Source: Epibacterium sp. Ofav1-8
Lineage (GTDB): Bacteria; Pseudomonadota; Alphaproteobacteria; Rhodobacterales; Rhodobacteraceae
Reading direction: 5' to 3'
Length of the DNA stretch: 64,000 nucleotides
NCBI RefSeq assembly: GCF_022348185.1
Contig: NZ_JAKRFD010000007.1
Coordinates: 124,001 to 188,000, forward strand
In this document: piece after piece, positions 44,020 to 52,561 of the stretch
How the letters are laid out: every line of letters starts with the position of its first letter
Numbering within the stretch: the stretch's first letter is position 1
Position numbers and translations under genes: made by a program
Notes under the pieces: model-generated
The model's input: the letters and a program-made list of their open reading frames with translations, nothing else
Told to the model about the DNA's origin: nothing
Databases searched by the model: none

Positions 44020-44799
44020 ATGCTGTCGTATCAACATATCTATCACGCCGGGAACCTGGCGGACGTTCACAAACATGCCCTGCTGGCGTGGATGCTGGAC
44101 TATATGACCCGCAAGGACAAACCGCTCAGCTATCTTGAGACCCACGCGGGGCGGGCGCTTTATGATCTCGGCTCTGCCGAAGCGGTGAAAACAGGCGAAG
44201 CCGCCAAGGGGATCGCGGCGGTGCGGGGCTGGTTCGACGCGGATCACCCCTACGCACGGGTCCTGGACCGGGTTGCCGGTGCGCATGGGCCGCAGGCCTA
44301 TCCGGGCTCGCCCAGGATCGCGGCAGAGCTGTTGCGCGTGCAGGACCGCCTGCATCTGGCAGAGCTGCACCCGCAGGAGGCCGAGGCGCTGCGCGCGGCG
44401 ATGCAGAGCACCGGCGCCCGGGTTCATGCGCAGGACGGGTTCGAGATGGCGCAGTCGCTGGCGCCACCGGACCCGCGTCGCGGGCTGCTGCTGATCGACC
44501 CCAGCTACGAAATCAAATCGGACTATGCCCGCCTTCCCGGCATCATCGGCAAGCTGCACCGCAAATGGAACGTGGGGGTCATCGCGCTGTGGTATCCGGT
44601 CCTGACAGACGGATCTCATGGTGCCATGCTGCGGGCACTGGAGGGGCAGGGCCTGTCCGGCACCCTGACGCATGAGGTGCGTTTCCCACCTGCGCGCAAG
44701 GGTCATCGCATGATCGGGTCGGGGCTGTTCGTGGTCAACGCGCCCTTCGGGCTTGCGGCAGAGGCGGCGCGGTTCGATCCGCTGTTCGCGGCGCTCTGA
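44020..44799 (+). CDS. rlmJ: 23S rRNA (adenine2030-N6)-methyltransferase RlmJ
   Basis: 259 aa. The N-terminus MLSYQHIYHAGNLADVHKH is diagnostic, and the catalytic DPPY-type motif is LLIDPSYEIKSDY near residue 160. It methylates A2030 of 23S rRNA. I chose the ATG at 44020; codons upstream to 43960 lack family similarity. Confidence 0.93.
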   Translation: MLSYQHIYHAGNLADVHKHALLAWMLDYMTRKDKPLSYLETHAGRALYDLGSAEAVKTGEAAKGIAAVRGWFDADHPYARVLDRVAGAHGPQAYPGSPRIAAELLRVQDRLHLAELHPQEAEALRAAMQSTGARVHAQDGFEMAQSLAPPDPRRGLLLIDPSYEIKSDYARLPGIIGKLHRKWNVGVIALWYPVLTDGSHGAMLRALEGQGLSGTLTHEVRFPPARKGHRMIGSGLFVVNAPFGLAAEAARFDPLFAAL

Positions 44800-44817
44800 C
44801 CCACCGCGGCGGGCTTC

Positions 44818-46239
44818 TCAGGCCGATTGGAGGGCGTCGTCGCGGGCCTGCCACTGCGCGATCCAGTCCCAGCCGCCGAGGGCGGCAATCAGCGGCGCAA
44901 GCTCCGCCTCGTATTGCCGCCATTTGCCAAGGCCGTCGGTATTGAGCCCCTGTCGCACCTGAAGGCTGGACGCGGTCAGGATCGCCGTGTCGCTCGCCTC
45001 GGGCATCAGGCAGCGCGGGTCCCAGGGCAGGCCCAGAAAGTCGAGAATGTCGCGCAATTGCGCCTCCGGCTGCGTCACCAGCGCCCGATAGGATTGCAGG
45101 CGCAGATCCGGCCCCAGTTTCGGGATGTAGTCCTCCAGGCTGTCGTAAGTGCGGCGCAGCATGTGGCCGATCCATGTCAGCTGTCGGGTGTAGGGATGGC
45201 GTTCGGCGAAATGGGTGGTGAACATCGAAAGCCCGACATCCAGCGGGTGGCGCAGCATGAAGATCGCGCGGCTCCCGGGCAGGATCATCCGCGCAAATCC
45301 GAGATAGAAGCTATCGGTCGGCATCTTGTCGAGCACAACCGGCTCTGGCGGCGGGGTCTGCAACCGCGCCTGCGCCATAAAGGTCGTGCGCCCCTGGTCG
45401 ATCAGGGCCTCCGACGCGCCAGCGGTCCAGTCGTGCACATGCGGGATGGCCGCCGGATCGTTCGAGGCCGCGCGGCAGGCATAAAAGGCGGTCTGCAAGG
45501 CGGGGCTTTCGCCGATGCTGGCAATCTCAGGGTGTTGCAACAGCATGGTTTCCAGCAATGTGGTGCCGGATCGCGCCGGGCCAACCACAAACGCCAGCTT
45601 TGGCGCAGCATGGGGCGGCTGCGGTGCGGGGGCCGTATAGCAGCGGCGCTGCGAGGTCACCCGGCGGTCGATCTTGTCCGGGTCATGCCCGCCTGCCAGC
45701 AGGCTGTTGCTGGTGGCGAAATGCACAAAGGCGGCCTCCGCGTCGTGGGGGCGCAGCACTTTGGCCAGGGCGTTGTGCAAGGCGGCTCGCTCTGCAGCCG
45801 GGCGACTGTCATCGGTGCTCATGTCGCGCAACAGCTGCGCCTCGGGGCTGTCCGGCGCCGGACGGCGGAGCCCGCAGAGCCCCAGAACGGCGGCGCTGCA
45901 CCCGCGGTCGCGGGCCAGGATGTCCTCAAACACGGCGCGCGCCTCGTCTTGGGCGCCCAACGTGGCGAGGCGGGCGGCAAAGCGCAGCGCGGCGGATTGC
46001 CGGGCCGGCCAGTGCTGGTGGAGGGTGCGCAGGATATGCACCGAGCGGTCCCTGCGTTCCAGATGCCAGTAACAATCCGACGCCGCCTCCAGCAGCGCCG
46101 GGTTCGCCGGATCGGCGGCCAGCAGCGGCTGGATCGCGCGCAGGGCTGTCACATAGCGCCCGGCGTCGATCAGCGCGTGGTGCCGGGCGATGTCGAACCG
46201 GCCCACTGCGGGGGTATGGCAAGGCTGAAGCGCGGACAT
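44818..46239 (-). CDS. TPR-sulfotransferase fusion
   Basis: 473 aa. The N-terminal ~190 residues form TPR-like helical pairs (HHALIDAGRYVTALRAIQP, RDRSVHILRTLHQHWPARQ). The sulfotransferase domain (about 215-460) has the PAPS 5'-phosphate loop FVVGPARSGTTLLETMLL and the 3'-phosphate region FMLRHPLDVGLSMF. Acceptor is unknown; relatives modify sugars or tyrosines. ATG at 46239 follows GAGAGG. Single gene, convergent with rlmJ. Confidence 0.87.
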   Translation of the reverse strand: MSALQPCHTPAVGRFDIARHHALIDAGRYVTALRAIQPLLAADPANPALLEAASDCYWHLERRDRSVHILRTLHQHWPARQSAALRFAARLATLGAQDEARAVFEDILARDRGCSAAVLGLCGLRRPAPDSPEAQLLRDMSTDDSRPAAERAALHNALAKVLRPHDAEAAFVHFATSNSLLAGGHDPDKIDRRVTSQRRCYTAPAPQPPHAAPKLAFVVGPARSGTTLLETMLLQHPEIASIGESPALQTAFYACRAASNDPAAIPHVHDWTAGASEALIDQGRTTFMAQARLQTPPPEPVVLDKMPTDSFYLGFARMILPGSRAIFMLRHPLDVGLSMFTTHFAERHPYTRQLTWIGHMLRRTYDSLEDYIPKLGPDLRLQSYRALVTQPEAQLRDILDFLGLPWDPRCLMPEASDTAILTASSLQVRQGLNTDGLGKWRQYEAELAPLIAALGGWDWIAQWQARDDALQSA

Positions 46240-46385
46240 GGGCGAGCCTCTCGTTTGGTGTTGCCACCAAGACTGGCCGCTCGAGCTTGAGAAACCATGA
46301 ATGCCAAGTTCCACCACCGCGAAACCACCGGAAAACCAAGCGCTGTCCCGCTCCGGGTCTCCCATAGCCTCCGCGTCTTCCACGG

Positions 46386-46414
46386 AAAAAAAGGGGCACC
46401 CTTTGGTGCCCCTT
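46386..46414 (-). terminator. Rho-independent terminator of leuA
   Basis: On the minus strand AAGGGGCACC, loop AAAG, GGTGCCCCTT, then TTTTT. A perfect 10-bp stem, 27 bases after the leuA stop codon. Confidence 0.93.
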
Positions 46415-46440
46415 CATCGTAATCCCGGGTGTGAATAGCT

Positions 46441-48024
46441 TCAGCCGATGTCCTTGTAGGAAATCTCGCGCGCGTCAGCGCCTTCGCCCATCTTGTCGCG
46501 GCGCACGATCAGGCGGTTGAGCGCATCGATATAGGCCATGGCGGAGGCCACCACCGTATCGGTATTGGCGCTGTCGCCGGTGGCGATGACGCCGTCCTCT
46601 TCGAGGCGCACGGACACCGTCGCCTGCGCATCGGTCCCCTCGGTCACCGCATGCACCTGATAGAGTTGCAGATGCGCGGAATTCGGATGGATCTTGCGGA
46701 TCGCCTTGAAGGTCGCATCCACCGGACCGTCGCCCTCGGCGGTTTCGGTGACATCGGTGCCGTCGACTTCCATCTCGACGGTGGATTCCGCTGGACCACC
46801 GGTGCCGCAAACCACCTTCATCGAGACCAGTTTAAGATGATCGTCCTCATCGCCGCTGGTGCGCATGAGCGCGATAATGTCGTCGTCAAAGACCTCTTTC
46901 TTGCGGTCGGCCAGCTCCTTGAAGCGGACGAACAAGTCCTTGAGCTGGTTGTCGCCGACCTCATAGCCGAGGTTGGTGAGCTTGTCGCGCAGCGCCGCGC
47001 GGCCCGAATGTTTGCCAAGCGGAAGCGAGGTTCCCGCAAGGCCAACGTCCTCGGGGCGCATGATCTCAAAGGTTTCCTTGTTCTTGAGCATGCCATCCTG
47101 GTGGATGCCGCTCTCATGGGCAAAGGCGTTCTTGCCGACAATGGCCTTGTTGAACTGCACGTTGAAGCCCGAAACGGTGGCGACACGGCGCGAGATATGC
47201 ATGATCTTGCGGGTGTCGATGCCGGTGGCAAATGGCATGATGTCATTGCGCACCTTCATCGCCATCACCACCTCTTCGAGCGCGGTATTGCCGGCGCGTT
47301 CGCCAAGACCGTTGATGGTGCACTCGATCTGGCGCGCGCCCGCCTCGACAGCCGCCAGCGAGTTCGCAGTCGCCATGCCAAGGTCGTTGTGGCAGTGGGT
47401 GGCAAAGACAATCTCATCCGCGCCGGGGACGGTTTCGATCAGGCGGCGGATCAGGTCGGCGCTCTCGCGCGGGGCGGTGTAGCCAACCGTGTCGGGGATG
47501 TTGATGGTGGTCGCACCCGCCTTGATGGCGATCTCGATCACCCGGCAGAGGTAATCCCATTCGGTGCGGGTCGCGTCCATCGGCGACCATTGCACATTGT
47601 CCACGAGGTTGCGGGCATGGGTCACGGTCTCGTGGATGCGCTCGGCCATCTCGTCCATGGTGAGGTTCGGAATCGCGCGGTGCAGCGGCGAGGTGCCAAT
47701 AAACGTATGGATGCGCGGCTTGGCGGCCTTGCGCACGGCCTCGGCGCAGCGGTCGATATCCTTGAGGTTGGCGCGCGCCAGACCACAGATCACGGAATTC
47801 TTGGAGCGTTCTGCGATCTCGCTCACGGCCTTGAAATCGCCCTCAGAGGCGATCGGAAAGCCGGCTTCGATAATATCGACGCCCATGTCATCCAGAAGCT
47901 CGGCAATTTCGAGCTTCTCATCATGGGTCATGGTGGCGCCGGGGCTCTGCTCGCCATCACGCAGAGTGGTGTCGAAAATCAGAACGCGATCCTGCGGGTT
48001 CACGGTGTCGGTAATGCTGGTCAT
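46441..48024 (-). CDS. leuA: 2-isopropylmalate synthase
   Basis: 527 aa, LeuA type 1. The TIM barrel begins with LIFDTTLRDGEQSPGATM near residue 15, with metal ligands in ATHCHNDLGMATANS near 205 and NGLGERAGNTALEE near 240. The C-terminal leucine-binding regulatory domain is complete. It condenses acetyl-CoA with 2-oxoisovalerate, the first step of leucine synthesis. ATG at 48024 follows AAGAAAGA. Upstream lies a leucine-rich leader peptide and hairpin. Confidence 0.96.
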   Translation of the reverse strand: MTSITDTVNPQDRVLIFDTTLRDGEQSPGATMTHDEKLEIAELLDDMGVDIIEAGFPIASEGDFKAVSEIAERSKNSVICGLARANLKDIDRCAEAVRKAAKPRIHTFIGTSPLHRAIPNLTMDEMAERIHETVTHARNLVDNVQWSPMDATRTEWDYLCRVIEIAIKAGATTINIPDTVGYTAPRESADLIRRLIETVPGADEIVFATHCHNDLGMATANSLAAVEAGARQIECTINGLGERAGNTALEEVVMAMKVRNDIMPFATGIDTRKIMHISRRVATVSGFNVQFNKAIVGKNAFAHESGIHQDGMLKNKETFEIMRPEDVGLAGTSLPLGKHSGRAALRDKLTNLGYEVGDNQLKDLFVRFKELADRKKEVFDDDIIALMRTSGDEDDHLKLVSMKVVCGTGGPAESTVEMEVDGTDVTETAEGDGPVDATFKAIRKIHPNSAHLQLYQVHAVTEGTDAQATVSVRLEEDGVIATGDSANTDTVVASAMAYIDALNRLIVRRDKMGEGADAREISYKDIG

Positions 48025-48110
48025 GTCAGATGTCTTTCTTGCTCGGGTCCCCGCGGCGCTGTGGCGTCCTGTTCGGGGGGAAGGGTCCAATCCATGGCGC
48101 GCATGCACAT

Positions 48111-48146
48111 CCTCTGAGCGGGCGCGCCGGATGGCACGCTCAGAGG
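48111..48146 (-). promoter_or_regulatory. Leader hairpin of the leuA attenuator
   Basis: On the minus strand CCTCTGAGCG, a 16-base loop, CGCTCAGAGG: a perfect 10-bp stem. Its 5' arm contains the last codon and stop of the leader peptide, so a ribosome finishing the leader would block it. No U tract follows, so it may be the anti-antiterminator or act on translation or through Rho. Confidence 0.7.
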
Positions 48147-48226
48147 CGGATTAGGAGCAGTAGGCCACGCGAAAGCGCGCCGCGGGTCGCAGCGTCGGCA
48201 ATCTGGATATCGGCACACGTGGTCAT
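48140..48226 (-). CDS. Leucine-rich leader peptide of leuA (LeuL-like)
   Basis: 28 codons: starts MTTCADIQIA and ends GLLLLIRL. The run of four Leu codons is CTA CTG CTC CTA, two of them the CTA codon that is rare in GC-rich genomes, and two further Leu codons lie close by. This is the standard design of an attenuation leader that stalls ribosomes when leucyl-tRNA is scarce. The -10 hexamer TATAAC ends seven bases before the ATG, so transcription may start at the ATG and the leader may be leaderless. leuA starts 115 bases downstream. Confidence 0.82.
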   Translation of the reverse strand: MTTCADIQIADAATRGALSRGLLLLIRL

Positions 48227-48233
48227 GGGCCGA

Positions 48234-48261
48234 GTTATACAGGCCATGCGGCGAATGGAAA
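48234..48261 (-). promoter_or_regulatory. Candidate promoter of the leuL-leuA transcript
   Basis: On the minus strand TTTCCA, a 16-base spacer, TATAAC (preceded by TG, an extended -10). The predicted start point falls on or within two bases of the leader peptide ATG at 48226. Confidence 0.6.
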
Positions 48262-48384
48262 GGGGCAAATGTCTCTGCGCCGCAGCACGGTGAAGATTTT
48301 GGCGCCACCCTGGGAAGTGGATATTTGTAAGAAGTTGAAAGTAAAGGGTGGAATTTTCCACGCAGCGCGCCAGTTAGGCCGGGC

Positions 48385-49908
48385 ATGACACGGCTTGTAT
48401 TGGTATTGGGCGACCAGCTGTCCGAAGGATTATCAGCGCTGACGGCGGCTGATCCCGCACGCGATGTGGTGGTCATGGCCGAAGTGATGGATGAGGGCAC
48501 CTATGTGCCGCATCATCCCAAGAAGATCGCTCTGGTTCTGGCTGCGATGCGCAAGTTTGCGGCCCATTTGCGTGCGCAGGGCTGGCAGGTGGCCTATCGC
48601 CGTCTGGATGAGGAGGGCGCTGACAGCATCGTGGGGGAGTTGTTGCGACGGGCCGAGGAATTTGACGCCTCTGAGGTGTTGGCGACCACGCCCGGCGAAT
48701 GGCGGCTGATCCGCGCGCTGAAATACGCCCCTCTCAAGGTCCATTTCCACGCGGATGACCGTTTCCTGGCGACGCGCGCGGATTTTGCCGACTGGGCAGC
48801 GGGGAAAAAACAGCTTCGGATGGAGTATTTCTATCGGCTGATGCGCAAGAAAACCGGCCTGTTGATGGAGGGGGACGCCCCGGCAGGCGGCAAGTGGAAC
48901 TATGATTCCGAGAACCGCAAAGCGCCACCAAAGGAGATCGACCATGCTGGCCCGCCCCGGTTTGAGCCTGATGGTGACGTCAATGAGGTGCTGGATCTGG
49001 TCGAGGCTCGGTTTGGCACCCATTTTGGCGAATTGCGCCCGTTCTGGTTTGCCACCACCCGCGATCAGGCGCTGGAGGCACTGGCGCATTTCATCACCCA
49101 TGCCCTGCCGCAGTTTGGTGATTTTCAGGACGCGATGATGACGGATGAGCGCTGGCTCTATCATTCGATCCTCTCGCCCTATCTGAACATCGGTCTTCTT
49201 TCACCGCTGGAGGTCTGCGAGGCCGCAGAGGCAGAATGGCAGGCGGGGCGCGCGCCGCTCAACGCGGTGGAGGGGTTCATTCGCCAGATCCTGGGCTGGC
49301 GCGAATTTGTCCGCGGCATCTATTTCATCGAGGGCGAGGATTACCCCAGCCGCAACGCGCTGGGTCAGACGCGCGCCTTGCCGCCGCTCTATTGGGGGGC
49401 GGAAACCGGGATGCAGTGCCTGTCGCAAGTGGTGCGGCAAACCCAGGAAGAGGCCTATGCCCACCATATCCAGCGGCTGATGGTGACCGGCAATTTTGCA
49501 TTGCTGGCCGGGGTCGATCCCGCCGAGGTGCACGACTGGTATCTGGCGGTCTATGCGGATGCGTTTGAATGGGTGGAGGCCCCCAATACGGTCGGTATGA
49601 GCCAATTTGCCGACGGTGGCATCATTGCCTCCAAACCCTATGTGTCCAGCGGCGCCTATATCGACAGAATGTCCAACTATTGCGCCAGTTGCGCCTATAA
49701 GGTGAAGCAGAAAACCGGCGAGGGGGCCTGCCCGTTCAACTTGCTTTACTGGCATTTTCTGAACCGTCACCGGGATCGGTTCGAGGGCAATCCGCGCATG
49801 GGCAATATGTACCGCACATGGGATCGGATGGACGCTGACAAGCGGGATGTGATCTTGCAGGAGGCCGACGCCTTCCTTGCCAAACTGGAGGCGGGCGAAA
49901 AGGTTTAG
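48385..49908 (+). CDS. FeS-cluster bacterial photolyase/cryptochrome (FeS-BCP, PhrB type)
   Basis: 507 aa. The N-terminal Rossmann-like domain begins LVLVLGDQLSEGLSAL. The catalytic helical domain has GFIRQILGWREFVRGIYF and MSQFADGGIIASKPYVSSGAYI. Four Cys at 345, 433, 436 and 449 (GMQCLS, NYCASCAYK, GEGACPFN) match the [4Fe-4S] ligands of the prokaryotic (6-4) photolyases. It should repair (6-4) photoproducts using light. ATG at 48385 is divergent from the leu leader. Its stop overlaps the convergent gene by four bases. Confidence 0.92.
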   Translation: MTRLVLVLGDQLSEGLSALTAADPARDVVVMAEVMDEGTYVPHHPKKIALVLAAMRKFAAHLRAQGWQVAYRRLDEEGADSIVGELLRRAEEFDASEVLATTPGEWRLIRALKYAPLKVHFHADDRFLATRADFADWAAGKKQLRMEYFYRLMRKKTGLLMEGDAPAGGKWNYDSENRKAPPKEIDHAGPPRFEPDGDVNEVLDLVEARFGTHFGELRPFWFATTRDQALEALAHFITHALPQFGDFQDAMMTDERWLYHSILSPYLNIGLLSPLEVCEAAEAEWQAGRAPLNAVEGFIRQILGWREFVRGIYFIEGEDYPSRNALGQTRALPPLYWGAETGMQCLSQVVRQTQEEAYAHHIQRLMVTGNFALLAGVDPAEVHDWYLAVYADAFEWVEAPNTVGMSQFADGGIIASKPYVSSGAYIDRMSNYCASCAYKVKQKTGEGACPFNLLYWHFLNRHRDRFEGNPRMGNMYRTWDRMDADKRDVILQEADAFLAKLEAGEKV

Positions 49909-50945
49909 CGGGTTATGTTCATCCAGAACGTGCGCCATCTGTCTTCTGTCTCGGGCGACAGCTCGGCCAGCGTCAGGGCATCCGGTGCCAGTCCGGGCAG
50001 ATCCTTGGCGAGCTTATCGGGCGCGCGCGGCGAGCGTTCGATCATATCAAGCGCGATGTTGGCCCAGACGTTGCGTCCCTCGGGCGTTGGAGCGGCAAAG
50101 GCGCAGAGATAGGCGAGATAGCCAAACTCGGTACCGCGCCCAAGCCCGTGGCGCAGCGCGTAGGCCTTGGCTTTCAGGCGCAAATGCAACGGCTTGGGCG
50201 GCTCTTTTATCACGGGAAGGCGCTCCGCAAGCGCGGTGTTCACGGGGGCGCCGGGCGGGAACATCGCGTCAAAACGCCCGTGATACACATGGCGCATATA
50301 GGTCGAATACCGGCTGACCGTATCGTTGCCAAAGCGCACTTCACGCGCAGTTTGCGTAAGGAGTGCGCCAAGGCGGATTTGTTCTATATTTGATACTTTT
50401 GGATTGGTGTTCAGTGCTTCATGCGGCTTCAATGATTGATTTATGATATCGCTTTCGGCCTCTGTCAGGCCCAGAATGCCTGTGTCGAGCACCTCTGTAC
50501 CGGTCTGGATCTGGTCTTCGAGCGCGGTGCCTTTGCAGGCGTCAATGATGGGCGCCCACTCCGGGCGTCCCGCCAGCCAGCCGTCGCGATCATAGAACAG
50601 CGGCACCTGCGCCGCGATGCGCTCGGTCATCTGCCGGGGCGGTGCCGTAAAGGCCGTGTCGGTCGCCACCCAGCAGACCGGGGTGGTGCGTTCTGAAAGG
50701 GCCAGTTGGAGTGCGTGAAGCTGTGCGCGGGCAGGTGCGCGCCCGGCGTCGGTCCACTGTGCAATTTGATCGACTGACAGGATCTGGTGGCGCACGGGCA
50801 GATCCGGGCGGCGGTTGGCCTCATCGCACATCAGCAGGATCTCCACCCCCTCCAGCCCCTGTTTCAGGGCGGAAAGGATGCTGTAGGAGAGCTGCTGTTG
50901 CTGGCGCGGCGCGCGCCCGTGGACGAGATAAAGGAGCGTGGCCAT
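49905..50945 (-). CDS. Protein of unknown function, possibly glycosyltransferase-like
   Basis: 346 aa, no signal peptide or membrane segment. I do not recognise the family with certainty. The N-terminal alpha/beta pattern (MATLLYLVHGRAP, then VEILLMCDE) and the acidic VCWVATDTAF near residue 95 recall the nucleotide-sugar fold with a DxD-like site, which is weak evidence. It starts eight bases after the MORN protein stop on the same strand, so the two are probably co-expressed. A capsule or surface-sugar role would fit but is speculation. Confidence 0.6.
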   Translation of the reverse strand: MATLLYLVHGRAPRQQQQLSYSILSALKQGLEGVEILLMCDEANRRPDLPVRHQILSVDQIAQWTDAGRAPARAQLHALQLALSERTTPVCWVATDTAFTAPPRQMTERIAAQVPLFYDRDGWLAGRPEWAPIIDACKGTALEDQIQTGTEVLDTGILGLTEAESDIINQSLKPHEALNTNPKVSNIEQIRLGALLTQTAREVRFGNDTVSRYSTYMRHVYHGRFDAMFPPGAPVNTALAERLPVIKEPPKPLHLRLKAKAYALRHGLGRGTEFGYLAYLCAFAAPTPEGRNVWANIALDMIERSPRAPDKLAKDLPGLAPDALTLAELSPETEDRWRTFWMNITR

Positions 50946-50953
50946 CTGGCGGT

Positions 50954-52393
50954 TTAGTTGCCGTCGTCCTCGGCCGCGTCCTCAGCCGGGGTTGTCAACG
51001 CGCCATTGTCCCATGTGCCCGAAGCCTCCTGCCCGGAGGCGTAGCGCATGGTGCCCGGTCCCTGCCGTTTGGAGTTCACGAAGCTGCCCTCGTAGACATC
51101 GCCATTGGCATAGGTGGCCGTGCCCTCACCGCTGATCTTGCCGTCGACCCAGTCGCCTTCATAGCTGAAGCCATCGACCATGGTGATCTTGCCGGTGCCA
51201 TGGCGCTGACCGTTCTCGAATTGCCCTTCGTAGATCGACCCATCCGCATAGGTGACCGTGGCCTCCCCATGGCGCAGACCGTCCTTCCAGCCGCCCTCAT
51301 AGCGGTAGCCGTCGGGGTAGGTCATGGTGCCCTGGCCATCGTTCTTGGCGTTCTTGAAGCTGCCCTCGTAGGTGACGCCATTGGGGTAGGTGGCCATCCC
51401 GTCGCCCTCGATCACGCCGGCCACCCATTCGCCCTCGTAGGTGGAGCCGTCGGGATAGGTGATTTTGCCGGTGCCATGGGCCAGGTCATCGCGGAATTCG
51501 CCCTCGTAGACCGATCCATCCGGGTAGGTGACCTTGCCGGTGCCCTCGATCTGGCCGGCCTGCCACAGGCCGGTGTAGACATAGCCATCGGTGCCGGTGA
51601 AGGTGCCTTCGCCCTGGCGCAGGTCGTCTTCGAACATGCCTTCGTAGACATCGCCGTTGGCATAGGTCAGCTTGCCCTTGCCCACCCGGCGCCCGTTCAC
51701 CAGCGGGCCTTCGTAGACGTCACCGTTGGGCTGCGTCAGCGTGCCGTCGCCGTTCATCTGGTCGTCGGCCCATTCGCCGTCGTATTTGAGACCGTCGGGC
51801 ATCACCAGCGTGCCGAGACCGTCGAGTTTGCCGTCCTTGACACCGCCCTGGTAGGTGGCGCCGTTGGGGTAGGTGATCTTGCCCAGACCTTCTTTGCGGC
51901 CTTCGACCCAATCGCCCTCGTAGGTATAGCCACCGGGGTTCTGCATGGTGCCGCGGCCGTGGTGCTGCGCATTGACGAAATCGCCCTCGTAGCGCACGCC
52001 ATTGGCATAGACCGCGACGCCATGGCCATTGATGACCCCATCTTGCCATTCACCCTCGTAGGTGCCGCCGTCGGCAAAGGTGATCTTGCCGATGCCTTCG
52101 GGTTTTCCCTTGGCGAATTCGCCCTCGTAGACGGACCCGTTGGGAAAGCGCGCAACCCCCTGGCCGCGGATCTCGCCTTCGACCCATTGGCCGCTGTATT
52201 CGTACCCGTTCGGCAGCGTGTAGGTGCCCTGACCATGTTGCAGCCCGCCCTTGAACTCGCCTTCATAGACGCCGCCGATCTCGTCCTGGGTGGTCAGAAC
52301 CTGATCCTCCTGCGCGAAGCCGGGGAGGGGCGCGCCCGCCGTCGCCAGCGCAAGCAGGGAGGTCAATACGATAGTGGAGCCGATGCGGGTCAT
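50954..52393 (-). CDS. Exported MORN-repeat protein (18 full repeats)
   Basis: 479 aa. A signal peptide (IVLTSLLALATAGAPLPGFAQ) is followed by 18 consecutive 23-residue MORN repeats of the type TYEGEW.DG...G.G...YPNG, plus a degenerate nineteenth (EASGTWDNGAL) and an acidic tail. MORN arrays form extended beta-hairpin rods; bacterial exported ones have no agreed role. ATG at 52393 follows TGAGG. Same operon as the unknown gene downstream. The frame upstream of 52393 is not coding. Confidence 0.9.
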   Translation of the reverse strand: MTRIGSTIVLTSLLALATAGAPLPGFAQEDQVLTTQDEIGGVYEGEFKGGLQHGQGTYTLPNGYEYSGQWVEGEIRGQGVARFPNGSVYEGEFAKGKPEGIGKITFADGGTYEGEWQDGVINGHGVAVYANGVRYEGDFVNAQHHGRGTMQNPGGYTYEGDWVEGRKEGLGKITYPNGATYQGGVKDGKLDGLGTLVMPDGLKYDGEWADDQMNGDGTLTQPNGDVYEGPLVNGRRVGKGKLTYANGDVYEGMFEDDLRQGEGTFTGTDGYVYTGLWQAGQIEGTGKVTYPDGSVYEGEFRDDLAHGTGKITYPDGSTYEGEWVAGVIEGDGMATYPNGVTYEGSFKNAKNDGQGTMTYPDGYRYEGGWKDGLRHGEATVTYADGSIYEGQFENGQRHGTGKITMVDGFSYEGDWVDGKISGEGTATYANGDVYEGSFVNSKRQGPGTMRYASGQEASGTWDNGALTTPAEDAAEDDGN

Positions 52394-52561
52394 GGAAACC
52401 TCAGTTGCCTCAGTGAATTGCGAGAGCTGCCTGTCATGGGGTGCTTGCCCGGAACTTATGCCAGCGGGGATGATGTCGCAACGGTTTTGCCCCATTGGTC
52501 TTTTCCTTCGGCGGGGATCTGATACATGGCGGGGGAGGATATGCATTCAAGGACCCGGACG

